Below are positions 18,397 to 27,205 of a DNA stretch of 64,000 nucleotides, piece by piece. Origin of the DNA: an uncultured Collinsella sp. (GTDB taxonomy: Bacteria > Actinomycetota > Coriobacteriia > Coriobacteriales > Coriobacteriaceae); assembly GCA_902491765.1 (NCBI GenBank), contig CABUIY010000010.1, forward strand, positions 1 through 64,000, in the 5' to 3' direction. Each line of letters opens with the position of its first letter. Within the stretch, counting starts at the first letter, position 1. The position numbers and the translations under genes were made by a program. The notes under the pieces were generated by a model. It did not search any database, had not been told where the DNA came from, and saw only the letters and a program-made list of their open reading frames with translations.

Positions 18397-20037
18397 ATGA
18401 GCATGAGCAAGAACATCGCACGCCTGGCAGTAACGGCAGGCCTCACTGCAGCGCTGAGCTTCGGCGGCGTCATGGCGCCGGTGACCATGGCGTTTGCTGA
18501 GGGCGCCGCGACCGGCTCGGTGACCATCAAGAACGCAAATAATAACGTTACCGATTTTAAAGGTTACAAGATCTTCGATGCCAATGTGGTAAAGGACGAG
18601 AATGGCAAGACGCTTGTGAGCAATATCACATGGGCAAACGAAAAGGTGGAAGCTGCTGTTAAGGGGGTAATTACGGAAATCGAACCTAGTGCCAATATAG
18701 CCACCGCTCAGGATGCTGCTGAATGGATCAAGAGACACGTGATGGTTACCGATGAAGAGTTCCGTGTGGCATCTGAATCTCCTGCATACAAGATTGCAGC
18801 TGCCGTGTCTGCGGTGACCAATCTGGACGATTCAAGTGATTACACGACCACTTCGAATGGCGTTGCTAACAACCTTTCACACGGCTACTGGCTCTTTGTG
18901 ACTGACGCCTCTACCGTCACAGACGTTGAAGCTGCCACTGCCCCCATTTTCACTGTTGTTGGCGATGAAGCGGTCAAAATTAACGAGAAGACCAGCATTC
19001 CTACCGTCAACAAGGAGGTTAAAGAGAACGGCACTTGGGGAAACGTGAGCGACTCCCAGATCGGTGAGGAAATCGAATATAGGTTGACTGGCTCTGTCGC
19101 CGATAACATCGATACCTTTACCACATACACATATGAGTTCCATGACCATCTTTCCGTTGGACTGGAGGCTATTCCGAGCTCCGTTGTCGTGACTATTAAC
19201 GGTCAGCCTGTCCAGCCTACAAATAACTACAACGTGAAGCTTACGGATACTTTGGATGCTTCCAAAAAGGTTACAGGCCATGACCTGATGATTTCCTTTA
19301 CCGACCTCAAGGCCGCTGCAAAGGCTTCGAACGTGACCCTGACCAAGAATTCTAAGGTCGTTGTGACCTACAAGGCCAAGCTCACTCGCGATGCTGAATA
19401 CACGGCTACCGGCAACACCAACGAAGTCACGCTTGTCTACTCCAACGACCCCATGAGTAAAGGCACCGGCACCTCTACGCCGAAGAAAGTCACCGACTAC
19501 GTTTTCGGCTTGGATATTACCAAGGTTGAGGAAGGCAATACGGACAAAAAACTTGCTGCTGGCTTTAAGGTCAAAGTCGTTAACAACGGGGACTCTGCCT
19601 CTGCTGGCAAATGGCTTAAGGATGACGGGACCCTTGTCGAGACTAAAGAAAATGCTTCTGAGTTTATGACCGATGCTACGAGCGGCAAGGTTTTAATCCC
19701 TGGCCTCGTTAAGGGTACGTATGAGATTGCCGAGACGACCACTCCTTCGGGCTACAACACTATCGCGCCCTTCCAGATTACGGTTACGCCGACCTATGAT
19801 GAAAATGGCAAATTGTCGACGCTGGCCGTTGGCGAAGACGTCGAAAAGGTCACTCCCGGTACTGCAAATGGTTCGGTCATGTCCATTACCATTGAAAACA
19901 AGAAGGGCTCTGGCCTTCCGCTGACCGGTCTCAACGGCGTGACCTTCACTTGGATTGCTGGTGGCGCGGTGCTGTGCATCGGCGTGGCACACCTCATCCG
20001 CAGCCGTAAGCAGGCTGAGGAGTCCGAGCAGGAGTAA
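18397..20037 (+). CDS. SpaA-type major pilin, LPLTG sorting signal
   Basis: 546 residues from ATG 18397, which has AGAGGAAAAGAAG just upstream; a longer frame from 18331 lacks a ribosome site. Signal peptide about 1-35 (ends MAFAEGA). Isopeptide pilin domains cover about 35-450, with the E-box GTYEIAETTTPSGYN near 455. Sorting signal LPLTG, hydrophobic segment, RSRKQ tail. As last pilin gene before a strong terminator and the most typical backbone architecture, it is probably the shaft subunit. Lys and Asn/Asp residues for isopeptide bonds are abundant but not individually assigned. Confidence 0.85.
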   Translation: MSMSKNIARLAVTAGLTAALSFGGVMAPVTMAFAEGAATGSVTIKNANNNVTDFKGYKIFDANVVKDENGKTLVSNITWANEKVEAAVKGVITEIEPSANIATAQDAAEWIKRHVMVTDEEFRVASESPAYKIAAAVSAVTNLDDSSDYTTTSNGVANNLSHGYWLFVTDASTVTDVEAATAPIFTVVGDEAVKINEKTSIPTVNKEVKENGTWGNVSDSQIGEEIEYRLTGSVADNIDTFTTYTYEFHDHLSVGLEAIPSSVVVTINGQPVQPTNNYNVKLTDTLDASKKVTGHDLMISFTDLKAAAKASNVTLTKNSKVVVTYKAKLTRDAEYTATGNTNEVTLVYSNDPMSKGTGTSTPKKVTDYVFGLDITKVEEGNTDKKLAAGFKVKVVNNGDSASAGKWLKDDGTLVETKENASEFMTDATSGKVLIPGLVKGTYEIAETTTPSGYNTIAPFQITVTPTYDENGKLSTLAVGEDVEKVTPGTANGSVMSITIENKKGSGLPLTGLNGVTFTWIAGGAVLCIGVAHLIRSRKQAEESEQE

Positions 20038-20137
20038 CGCTCGCTCACCCATCCCTTTGGCAGGTGGGATGTGATGGCCATGAGACTTGCGGACACTTTT
20101 CTCGTCCATCGACGTTCTTGCTTTGCCATTCTTTTTT

Positions 20138-20176
20138 CGGGGTAGACTCCGCACTGGAGTCTGCCCCGTTTTTTGG
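20138..20176 (+). terminator. Intrinsic terminator of the pilin operon
   Basis: CGGGGTAGACTCC pairs with GGAGTCTGCCCCG, followed by TTTTTT, about 100 bp after the last pilin gene. The sortase is therefore transcribed separately. Confidence 0.9.
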
Positions 20177-20320
20177 ACAACACAGGCAGCCTCCACCGTC
20201 CGATGCGGACTCATCCGTCATCGCGTTTCTTGACTCGTATGAGGTTCGGTTTAAGGTCCGTAGGCGCTCGCGCGGTGCGGACGGTGGAAGGCATTTGCGC
20301 CGCAACAAGCGCAAATAAGA

Positions 20321-20349
20321 ATGCCCGGGGTTAGAGGCCCGGGCATTTA
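20321..20349. terminator. Hairpin, possibly a bidirectional terminator
   Basis: ATGCCCGGG pairs with CCCGGGCAT around an 8-nt loop. Short T-rich stretches follow on both strands. The surrounding 20177-20548 holds no gene I can support. Confidence 0.5.
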
Positions 20350-20512
20350 ACAAAACCAGAAAACTAGGCCGCCCGCGCTCCCAAACATTTACGCGGGGTG
20401 CGTCGTTTTCTATTGACATTGTATCCCGAATCGCCCAGCCGATCCGGGACATTTTGAAAACTCAAATGCGGGCCTATGCATGAGAGGAAGCTCGTTAATT
20501 CCGAAAATAATG

Positions 20513-20518
20513 TATAAT
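20513..20518 (+). promoter_or_regulatory. -10 element before the winged-helix/nucleotidyltransferase pair
   Basis: A perfect TATAAT 31 bp before the chosen start codon (20549). No convincing -35 box is visible. Confidence 0.4.
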
Positions 20519-20548
20519 TCCAATTTAAACTGGTATCAAACGAAAACG

Positions 20549-21517
20549 ATGGAAATGAACGAAGCGCTAATCTACTTACAAGAAGCACTAGGCCTCTCCG
20601 CCAAGACCAAAACTTGGCCTGGATCCGCACACTTGCCGCTGCATCTGCGGGCGATTGAGGTCCGCGCTGTTGACGCAAACGGTTTTTCGTTTTTGCTTGC
20701 AAGTTTGCCTACTGGCGTCGGGCTTCCCGAGGCTAAGAGAGTCTATAGCCAGCTAGCCTTGCGTGCGGAGACTCCTGTTGTCGTTTCGTTTCCTGATGCC
20801 GATGCACGTCAGCGCAAAGCATTGGTCGCACAAGGGATTCCCTTTGTCTGCCCTGGTAGACAGGCTTTTCTTCCATTTATGGGTACAGCCTGCACGGAGA
20901 GGGGCGGTGCCCGGTTTCGCAATCACGCGACCAAGATGTCGCCCAACGCGCAGGCTGCCGCAATCTGGGGAGCAGCCCAGGAGCCATATCGCCCCTATGA
21001 CCTTTGTCGCGCGCTTGGGATTTCGGCAAGCCGCGCGAGTGAGGCCATAACCGAGCTTGTCGACAGGGGGCTCGCGAGGCGCGAGCGTTGCGAGCGACGT
21101 GTCGTCGTGCTCCCTGTTGCCGTTGATCTTTTGCTCAGCGAGCACATGGCAGAGCTCTCCTCGCCTGTCTCGAAGGTCTTTTTTGCAAGGAAGACGCCGC
21201 AGGTCGACTATCTTGTTGACGCCGGGGAGACGGCGCTCGCTGCGCGTTCGATGCTCGCTGCGCCGGGTATGGAACAAAAGGCCGTCTTAAGAAGTGCATG
21301 GCGTCAACTGAGCGACCTCGAAGTCGCAGACGGGGAGTTGCCGGATAACGAGACGGCGATGATCCAAGTGTGGCGCTATGCGCCCGTGTTTGCCGGCTCC
21401 TCCCGTGTCGACGACATTTCGCTTGCGCTATCTTTGGCGGCAATCGACGATGAGCGAATTCAGCTCGAAGTCGATCGCATGTTTGGAAAGGAATATCCAT
21501 GGCAAGAAGCGCTGTAG
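20549..21517 (+). CDS. Winged-helix protein, AbiEi-like partner of a nucleotidyltransferase
   Basis: 322 residues from ATG 20549 (MEMNEALIYLQEALGL); ATG 20510 is possible, but a TATAAT box at 20513 argues for the shorter form. An N-terminal domain of about 120 residues is followed by a winged helix near 150-195 (YDLCRALGISASRASEAITE, then a basic wing). It overlaps the next gene, a nucleotidyltransferase, by 19 bp, which ties the two functionally. The layout resembles AbiE-type toxin-antitoxin or phage-defence pairs, where the DNA-binding member represses the operon and neutralises the toxin. I infer this from context; no close family is recognised. Confidence 0.6.
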   Translation: MEMNEALIYLQEALGLSAKTKTWPGSAHLPLHLRAIEVRAVDANGFSFLLASLPTGVGLPEAKRVYSQLALRAETPVVVSFPDADARQRKALVAQGIPFVCPGRQAFLPFMGTACTERGGARFRNHATKMSPNAQAAAIWGAAQEPYRPYDLCRALGISASRASEAITELVDRGLARRERCERRVVVLPVAVDLLLSEHMAELSSPVSKVFFARKTPQVDYLVDAGETALAARSMLAAPGMEQKAVLRSAWRQLSDLEVADGELPDNETAMIQVWRYAPVFAGSSRVDDISLALSLAAIDDERIQLEVDRMFGKEYPWQEAL

Positions 21518-22272
21518 AAGGTCTCCAAGAATTTCAGCAGCATATGCAAGAAGCCGCAGGATCGTATGCCCTTATCGGCGGCACGGCATGCGACATTTTG
21601 CTCGCGGAGGCGGGACTTCCGTTTAGGGCGACTCACGATTTTGATGTGGTAATTGTCGCCGATGACCGGTTGCCTCAGACGGCAGAAGCTATATGGACTT
21701 TGGTGCGTGATGGCGGTTACCGCTGCGGCTGGGGCGAAGGCAAAGGCTCATGTTTTTATCGGTTTACAGAGCCTAAGATGCCGGGTTACCCCCATATGAT
21801 TGAACTCTTCGCGAAGTGCCCCGACTTTCTAAAGGGTCGTGAGGGGATTGATGTGGCGCCAATTCACGTTGATGAAAACATAAGCAGTCTTTCGGCAATT
21901 TTGTTGGACGATGCTTACTACAGCTTGTTCCTTCAGGGAATTCGGACCGTAGGCGGCGTTTCGGTCCTGGGGACGGAATACATTGTCCCGTTCAAAGCGA
22001 AGGCGTATCTCGACCTAAAAGCTAGAAGGGAAGCGGGAGAGAACGTTGATTCGAGGAAGGTAAAAAAGCATAAACGCGATGCGCTGAGACTTGCTCAGCT
22101 GCTTGGAGAGTCGGAAGGTGTCGATCTGCGCGGAGAACTGAAGGACGATATGCTTGCGTTTGTCAAAGATTGTGAGGTGGGCGACGTCAATCTGAAACAG
22201 ATTGGGGTTGCGGGCGTAACGATGGCGCAGTTGCTCGAGACGATGAAAGCAACATATGGCTTGATTGGTTGA
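21499..22272 (+). CDS. Nucleotidyltransferase, AbiEii-like
   Basis: 257 residues, preceded by GGAAAGGAATATCC inside the upstream gene. The nucleotidyltransferase core is clear: GGTACDILL (Gly27-Gly28) followed by HDFDVVIV with Asp47 and Asp49 as metal ligands, then a lysine-rich segment (FKAKAYLDLKARR) shared with AbiEii-like proteins. Such enzymes transfer nucleotides to tRNA or proteins and act as toxins in type IV pairs. Coupling to the preceding winged-helix gene supports a toxin or defence role, but the substrate is unknown. The pair sits between the pilin genes and their sortase. Confidence 0.65.
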   Translation: MARSAVEGLQEFQQHMQEAAGSYALIGGTACDILLAEAGLPFRATHDFDVVIVADDRLPQTAEAIWTLVRDGGYRCGWGEGKGSCFYRFTEPKMPGYPHMIELFAKCPDFLKGREGIDVAPIHVDENISSLSAILLDDAYYSLFLQGIRTVGGVSVLGTEYIVPFKAKAYLDLKARREAGENVDSRKVKKHKRDALRLAQLLGESEGVDLRGELKDDMLAFVKDCEVGDVNLKQIGVAGVTMAQLLETMKATYGLIG

Positions 22273-22383
22273 GTGGGGTTACGTGGCCCGGACGGTGCAG
22301 CCAGGCTGCGTTGCGCAGCGCATGAGCTCGCTAATCGGCTATTATTTGTTTAGACAACTTGAGTTGTAGAGGAGTGACCGGCA

Positions 22384-23352
22384 ATGGTGCAGGGCGCCAA
22401 ACATATGAAGAGCAATAACGCCGCGGACAACGGCGGCTCATGCCCTCAGCCCAAACCTCAGTCCAAGCCCAAGCCCAAGCCCAAGCCCAAGCCCAAGCCC
22501 AAACGCCGCCGCAAGCGGCTGCCGCGCTGGGCCGACCGGCTCATCACCATCGTCATCATCCTTATTGGCGTGGGCCTTATGACCTGGCCGTGGATCTTGG
22601 ACCGGCTCGAGGCCTCGGGCGTGTTCAACCAGATCAGCACGGTGTCCAGCACCGTTGACGCGCTGTCTGCCGAGGAGCGCGAGCGCATCCTGCTCCAGGC
22701 GCGCTCCTTTAATGAGCAGCTGGCGGGCGAGGCCACCGAGCTTCCCGCCGACCAGATCGAGCCCTACGCCCAGCAGCTCATCTTTGACCGCGACCCCATG
22801 ATGAGCTGGGTCGAGATCCCCTCCATCGACGTGAGCATGCCCATCTACCACGGCACGAGCGAAGAAGTCCTTATGGCGGGCGTCGGCCACCTGGAGGGCA
22901 CGAGCCTGCCGGTGGGCGGCACCTCGACGCATTGCGTGCTCACCGCGCATTCGGGCATGCGCAACCTGAGCATGTTCGACGACATCCATTCGCTGGAGCC
23001 CGGCGACTTGGTGCTGCTGCACACCATGAACAAGACGCTCGCCTACAAGATGGTGGACTCCGAGGTGGTACTGCCCGAGGAGATGGAGTCGCTGACCATA
23101 GAGCCCGGCGCCGACAAGGTAACGCTCGTCACCTGCACGCCCTACGGCGTGAACGACCATCGTCTGCTGGTGCATTGCGTGCGCACCAAGTACAACAAGA
23201 AGGACGTCGACAAGCAAAAGTCGCTGGCCGGCCGCCACTGGGGCAAGCGTGAGTTTGCCGTGCTCATCGTGGTCGTGGCCATTGTGCTGTTGCTGCTGGA
23301 CATCGTGATCCACGCGGTCCGCAAGCGCCGCAAGGCCAAGGCCTCGGCATAA
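22384..23352 (+). CDS. Class C pilin-polymerising sortase
   Basis: 322 residues, ATG preceded by GAGGAGTGACC. A cytoplasmic N-terminal tail with a Lys-Pro repeat leads into a membrane helix (about 50-72), then the sortase barrel: catalytic His in LTAHSGM, Cys in TLVTCTPYG, Arg in NDHRLLVH. A C-terminal membrane helix (about 288-310) ends in a basic tail. Membrane helices at both ends are typical of class C sortases, which link pilins through Lys side chains. It surely serves the three pilins upstream, although a winged-helix/nucleotidyltransferase pair now lies between them. Confidence 0.93.
   Translation: MVQGAKHMKSNNAADNGGSCPQPKPQSKPKPKPKPKPKPKRRRKRLPRWADRLITIVIILIGVGLMTWPWILDRLEASGVFNQISTVSSTVDALSAEERERILLQARSFNEQLAGEATELPADQIEPYAQQLIFDRDPMMSWVEIPSIDVSMPIYHGTSEEVLMAGVGHLEGTSLPVGGTSTHCVLTAHSGMRNLSMFDDIHSLEPGDLVLLHTMNKTLAYKMVDSEVVLPEEMESLTIEPGADKVTLVTCTPYGVNDHRLLVHCVRTKYNKKDVDKQKSLAGRHWGKREFAVLIVVVAIVLLLLDIVIHAVRKRRKAKASA
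22465..22500 (+). repeat. Hexanucleotide tandem repeat AAGCCC x6
   Basis: Six perfect AAGCCC units encode Lys-Pro repeats in the sortase tail. Copy-number changes keep the frame. Confidence 0.9.
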
Positions 23353-23365
23353 GACATTCTCCAGA

Positions 23366-23400
23366 ACCACCACAAAGGGGACGGGCGCCTTTGTGGTGGT
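23366..23400 (+). repeat. Hairpin of the CCACAAAGG family after the sortase gene
   Basis: ACCACCACAAAGG and CCTTTGTGGTGGT form a perfect 13-bp stem 13 bp after the stop codon. No T-run follows. Confidence 0.6.
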
Positions 23401-23410
23401 CGGGGCTTCC

Positions 23411-23475
23411 AAACCATCACAACATTCGATGAAAATCGCGATTTTGACGAAAAGCGTCGAATGCTGTGATGGTTT
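23411..23475 (-). repeat. 65-bp inverted-repeat element, copy 4
   Basis: Arms as in the other copies with one change (CGAATGCTGTGATGG). The centre matches copy 3, so the orientation is opposite to copies 1 and 2. Confidence 0.85.
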
Positions 23476-23554
23476 TCGTTGCGGGCGGGACGGTTTTCGT
23501 TTCGGGCGGCGCGGTTCTCGTTGCGGGCGGGACGGTTTTCGCTATGGACGGTGC
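23471..23554. repeat. 21-bp imperfect tandem repeat, four units
   Basis: Units of GGTTTTCGTTGCGGGCGGGAC type begin at 23471, 23492, 23513 and 23534, and a partial unit follows. The first unit starts in the last bases of the 65-bp element, as if grown from its end. Confidence 0.8.
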
Positions 23555-23657
23555 GGTTTCGCTGCAGAATCGCTAGCCCGCAGCCTGCCAGCCCGCCGCC
23601 CTCGTTACGTTTTCGCTGCATTTGGGTAAAGCACCTGCTCCAAGCGGCGTTGCCTTG

Positions 23658-23663
23658 TATACT
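23658..23663 (+). promoter_or_regulatory. -10 element of the gatCAB operon
   Basis: TATACT, five of six consensus positions, 36 bp before the gatC start. The -35 is not clear. Confidence 0.4.
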
Positions 23664-23698
23664 AGAGCGGTTTATCTGTTATGCGGAAGGGAGCGCCT

Positions 23699-24010
23699 AT
23701 GGCACTCAGCGAGAAAGACGTGCGCGGCATCGCCGAGTACGCAAAGATCGCACTGACCGATGACGAGCTCACCCAGATGACGTCCTACCTGAACGACGCC
23801 GTCCAGATGCTCGAGCCCGTCTTGCAATATGACTTGCCCGACGTGGAGCCCACGTTCCATCCTATCGGAAGCCTGTCCAACGTGATGGGCGACGACCTGC
23901 GCGAGCCCGAGCGCGACCTGCCGCTCGACGTCGCGCTCGAAAACGCCGGCAGCGCGCGCGACCGCTACTTCCGCGTGCCGTCCATTTTGGGAGAGGGGGA
24001 GAGCGAGTAA
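23699..24010 (+). CDS. gatC: Aspartyl/glutamyl-tRNA amidotransferase subunit C
   Basis: 103 residues from ATG 23699 after GGAAGGGAGCG; an in-frame ATG at 23681 overlaps that ribosome site and is less likely. The start ALSEKDVRGIAEYAKIALTDDEL and the C-terminal REPERDLPLDVALENAG are typical GatC. The small subunit wraps around and stabilises GatA in the complex that converts Glu-tRNA(Gln) and Asp-tRNA(Asn) to their amides. Its stop codon overlaps the gatA start (TAATG), so the three subunits are translationally coupled. Confidence 0.95.
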   Translation: MALSEKDVRGIAEYAKIALTDDELTQMTSYLNDAVQMLEPVLQYDLPDVEPTFHPIGSLSNVMGDDLREPERDLPLDVALENAGSARDRYFRVPSILGEGESE

Positions 24011-25524
24011 TGGCGCAGAGCTTCGATTCCCTTACCGCCGCCCAGATCGCCGCGGGCGTTGCCGCCGGCGACTTTACCGCTACCGAGGTGGCCCAGGCCT
24101 CCCTTGCCGCCATCGAGGCGCGCGAGGGCGGGGTCCAAGCATTCCTGCAGGTGGCGCCCGAGCTTGCGCTCGAGGCCGCTGCGCGCGTGGATGCCGACCG
24201 TGCCGCAGGCAAGCCGCTGCCCCCGCTTGCAGGCGTGCCGCTGGCCATTAAGGACAACATGAACCTCGTGGGCACGCGCACCACCTGCGCTTCCCGCATG
24301 CTCGAAAACTACCAGAGCGTCTACACCGCCACCTGCGTCCAGCGCATGCTCGACGCCGGCTGCCTGCCCATGGGCAAGGCCAACATGGACGAGTTTGCCT
24401 TTGGCAGCTCCACCGAGAGCTCGGCGTTCCACCGCACCAACAACCCTTGGGATACCGAGCGCGTGCCCGGCGGCTCTTCGGGCGGCTCCGCTGCAGCCGT
24501 CGCCGCGGGCGAGGTCGCGCTCTCGCTGGGCTCGGACACCGGCGGCTCCATTCGCCAGCCGGCGTCGCTATGCGGCGTGGTGGGCTTTAAGCCCACGTAT
24601 GGCGCCGTGAGCCGTTACGGCGTGGTTGCCTTTGGCTCGTCGCTCGACCAGGTGGGCCCCTTTGGCCGCACGGTCGAGGATGTCGCGCTGGCCATGAATG
24701 CGCTTACCGGCGCGGGCCACGATCCGTACGACTGCACCAGCCAGGATTGCGCCGTCGATTTTACCGAGCATCTCAACGACAGCATCGAGGGCAAGCGTGT
24801 GGGCATCATCCCCGCGTTTATGGAGGCCGAGGGCCTGACGCCCGAGGTCAAGGCCGCTGTTCAGCGCGCCGCCCAGGAGCTGCAGAACCAGGGCGCCGAG
24901 CTGGTCGAGGTCGACCTGCCGCACCTGGACGCCGCCATCGCCGCCTACTACGTCATCGGCCCGGCCGAGGCGTTCTCCAACCTGGCCCGTTTCGATGGCA
25001 TTCGCTACGGCTATCAGGAGGAGGGCTGCGCCAACCTGTCCGACCAGAGCTCGCTGTCGCGCTCCCACGGCTTTGGCGCCGAGGCCAAGCGCCGTCAGAT
25101 GCTCGGCGCCTACCTGCTGAGCTCGGGCGTGTACGACAAGTACTACTACGCTGCGCAAAAGGCCCGCACGCTCATCACGCAGGACTACGACGCCGCGTAT
25201 GCCAAGGTGGACACCATCCTCATGCCCGCCTCGCCGCGCACGGCCTTTAAGTTTGGCGAGATCAGCGACCCCACGCAGATGTACCTCTCCGACCTGTACA
25301 CCATTTCGCTCAACATTTGCGGCAACGGCGGTATCTCGGTGCCGCTGGGCCTGGGCGAGGATACTCAGCTGCCCGTTTCTGCCCAGCTGGTGGGTCCGGC
25401 GTTTAAGGACCGTCAACTGCTCACGTTTGCCCGCGCCCTGGAGCGCGGCTTTGCCGATGCCGCCACGGGTGCGCCCGCGCTTTCCGTCGCGCCCGATTTT
25501 GCCGGGAAGGGAGGTGAGCTGTAA
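24010..25524 (+). CDS. gatA: Glutamyl-tRNA(Gln) amidotransferase subunit A
   Basis: 504 residues. Amidase-signature family with the Ser-cisSer-Lys triad visible: Lys in PLAIKDNMN, and the GGSSGGSAAAVAAGE and GSDTGGSIRQPAS motifs. GatA hydrolyses glutamine and channels ammonia to GatB. The C-terminal NGGISVPLGL segment is also typical. Starts within the gatC stop and ends within the gatB start, both as TAATG overlaps. Confidence 0.97.
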   Translation: MAQSFDSLTAAQIAAGVAAGDFTATEVAQASLAAIEAREGGVQAFLQVAPELALEAAARVDADRAAGKPLPPLAGVPLAIKDNMNLVGTRTTCASRMLENYQSVYTATCVQRMLDAGCLPMGKANMDEFAFGSSTESSAFHRTNNPWDTERVPGGSSGGSAAAVAAGEVALSLGSDTGGSIRQPASLCGVVGFKPTYGAVSRYGVVAFGSSLDQVGPFGRTVEDVALAMNALTGAGHDPYDCTSQDCAVDFTEHLNDSIEGKRVGIIPAFMEAEGLTPEVKAAVQRAAQELQNQGAELVEVDLPHLDAAIAAYYVIGPAEAFSNLARFDGIRYGYQEEGCANLSDQSSLSRSHGFGAEAKRRQMLGAYLLSSGVYDKYYYAAQKARTLITQDYDAAYAKVDTILMPASPRTAFKFGEISDPTQMYLSDLYTISLNICGNGGISVPLGLGEDTQLPVSAQLVGPAFKDRQLLTFARALERGFADAATGAPALSVAPDFAGKGGEL

Positions 25525-27200
25525 TGAAGGAGCTTTCCGAGGTCCTGCAGGATTGGGAGGCCGTGATCGGCCTGGAGATCCATACCGAGCTCACCGCACT
25601 CGATACCAAGATGTTCTGCAACTGCAAGCTCAGCCACGATGACGAGCCCAACGCCAACGTGTGTCCGGTGTGCCTGGGCCTGCCCGGCGCCCTGCCGGTG
25701 CCCAACAAGCGCGCCATCGAGAGCATCGTCAAGGCCGGTCTCGCCACCAACTGCGAGATCCAGCGCCACTCGATGTTCTACCGCAAGCACTACTTCTATC
25801 CCGACATGGCCAAGAACTTCCAGACCACGCAGGGTCCGGTCGCCTTTGCCATGTACGGTCACCTGGATCTGGACGTGACTGGTCGCGGTGCCGCCGAGCG
25901 CCCCGACTGCGCGTTTGGTGAGGCCGAGGCCCAGAGCCTGGCGAGCGCTTCGGCCAACGCCGAGGGCCTGTCCACGTCCATGACGTCGACCATGCGCGAA
26001 GGTAATCAGCGTGCCGGCCATCTGGCCAGCTATGACGCGTCCAACCTGCAGATGCCCGAGCGTCGCGAGGACGGTTCCTACACGGTGCCCATCCGCATCC
26101 TGCGCATCCACATGGAGGAGGACGCCGCCAAGATGGTGCACGTGGGCGGTGCCGAGGGCCGCATTACCGCCGCGGCCGAGTCACTCGTCGACTACAACCG
26201 CTGCGGCACGCCTTTGATTGAGCTCGTGACTGAGCCCGACTTGCGTACGCCCGAGGAGGCCCGCCTGTTTATGGAGAAGCTCCGTCGCATCTTTGTGACG
26301 CTGGGCATTTCGGACTGCTCCATGGAGAAGGGCTCCATGCGCTGCGACGGCAACGTGTCGCTGCGCCGCCGCGGCGAGACCAAGCTGGGCACCAAGACCG
26401 AGCTCAAGAACCTCAACTCGTTTAAGAGCCTGCATGACGGCCTTGCCTACGAGATCTGCCGTCAGGCCGAGGTGCTCGAGGAGGGCGGCATCATCTATCA
26501 GGAGACCCGCCACTGGGAGCCCAGCCGCAAGCGCACCGTGGTCATGCGTGTGAAGGAAACGGCCGACGACTATCGTCTGTTCCCCGATCCCGACCTGGCA
26601 CCGTTCGATCTGGACGACGAGTTCATCGACCGCTGCCGTGGCGAGATTCCCGAGCTGCCCGATGCCAAGCGCGCCCGTTTTGAGGCCGACTTTGGCATTA
26701 AGGCTGCCGACGCCGAGCAGATCGCCGGCGACCCCGAGTTTGCCGAGTTCTTTGAGGCCGCCGCTGCCGGTATGGCAGGCAAGGAGGCCCAGACGGTTGC
26801 AAACCTGCTGGTGAACGAGATGATCGCCTACCTTAAGGGTGCGGGCGTGTCGCTCACCGAGTCTGGGATCGCGCCGGCTCAGGTGGCAGCGCTGGCTAAG
26901 CTGCTGGCGACCGATGCCATCAGCTCCAACCAGGCACACGAGGTCTTTGAGGCCATGGCCCAGACCGGCGACGACCCCAACAAGATCGTCGACGAGCGCG
27001 GTATGCGTCAGGTGAGCGACGCCGGCGCACTGCAGCCGATCGTGGACGAGGTGCTGGCTAACTGTGCCGATCAGGCGCAGCAGTATCGTGACGGCAACCA
27101 GAAGGTCATCGGCTTTTTGGTGGGCCAGTGCATGAAGGCGAGCCGCGGCAAGGGCAACCCGAAGCTCTTCAACGAGTTGCTGAGAACGTCGCTCTCGTAA
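25524..27200 (+). CDS. gatB: Aspartyl/glutamyl-tRNA amidotransferase subunit B
   Basis: 558 residues. N-terminal kinase-like catalytic domain with VIGLEIHTEL and the zinc site CNCK...CPVCLGLPG. Central motif YNRCGTPLIELVTEPD, C-terminal helical YqeY-like tail from about 405 that binds tRNA. GatB activates the misacylated Glu-tRNA with ATP and accepts ammonia from GatA. No GlnRS gene is in the window, in keeping with the indirect route. A 140-bp structured element starts 6 bp after the stop codon. Confidence 0.97.
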   Translation: MKELSEVLQDWEAVIGLEIHTELTALDTKMFCNCKLSHDDEPNANVCPVCLGLPGALPVPNKRAIESIVKAGLATNCEIQRHSMFYRKHYFYPDMAKNFQTTQGPVAFAMYGHLDLDVTGRGAAERPDCAFGEAEAQSLASASANAEGLSTSMTSTMREGNQRAGHLASYDASNLQMPERREDGSYTVPIRILRIHMEEDAAKMVHVGGAEGRITAAAESLVDYNRCGTPLIELVTEPDLRTPEEARLFMEKLRRIFVTLGISDCSMEKGSMRCDGNVSLRRRGETKLGTKTELKNLNSFKSLHDGLAYEICRQAEVLEEGGIIYQETRHWEPSRKRTVVMRVKETADDYRLFPDPDLAPFDLDDEFIDRCRGEIPELPDAKRARFEADFGIKAADAEQIAGDPEFAEFFEAAAAGMAGKEAQTVANLLVNEMIAYLKGAGVSLTESGIAPAQVAALAKLLATDAISSNQAHEVFEAMAQTGDDPNKIVDERGMRQVSDAGALQPIVDEVLANCADQAQQYRDGNQKVIGFLVGQCMKASRGKGNPKLFNELLRTSLS

Positions 27201-27205
27201 GCGGG

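Noticed and set aside
20064..20318. 84-residue open frame after the pilin terminator
   Set aside because: It crosses the terminator hairpin, has no ribosome site and no recognisable product.
23142..23621. 159-residue antisense frame with NENRPAR repeats
   Set aside because: It is a translation of the 21-bp tandem repeat and the 65-bp element with no start signal.
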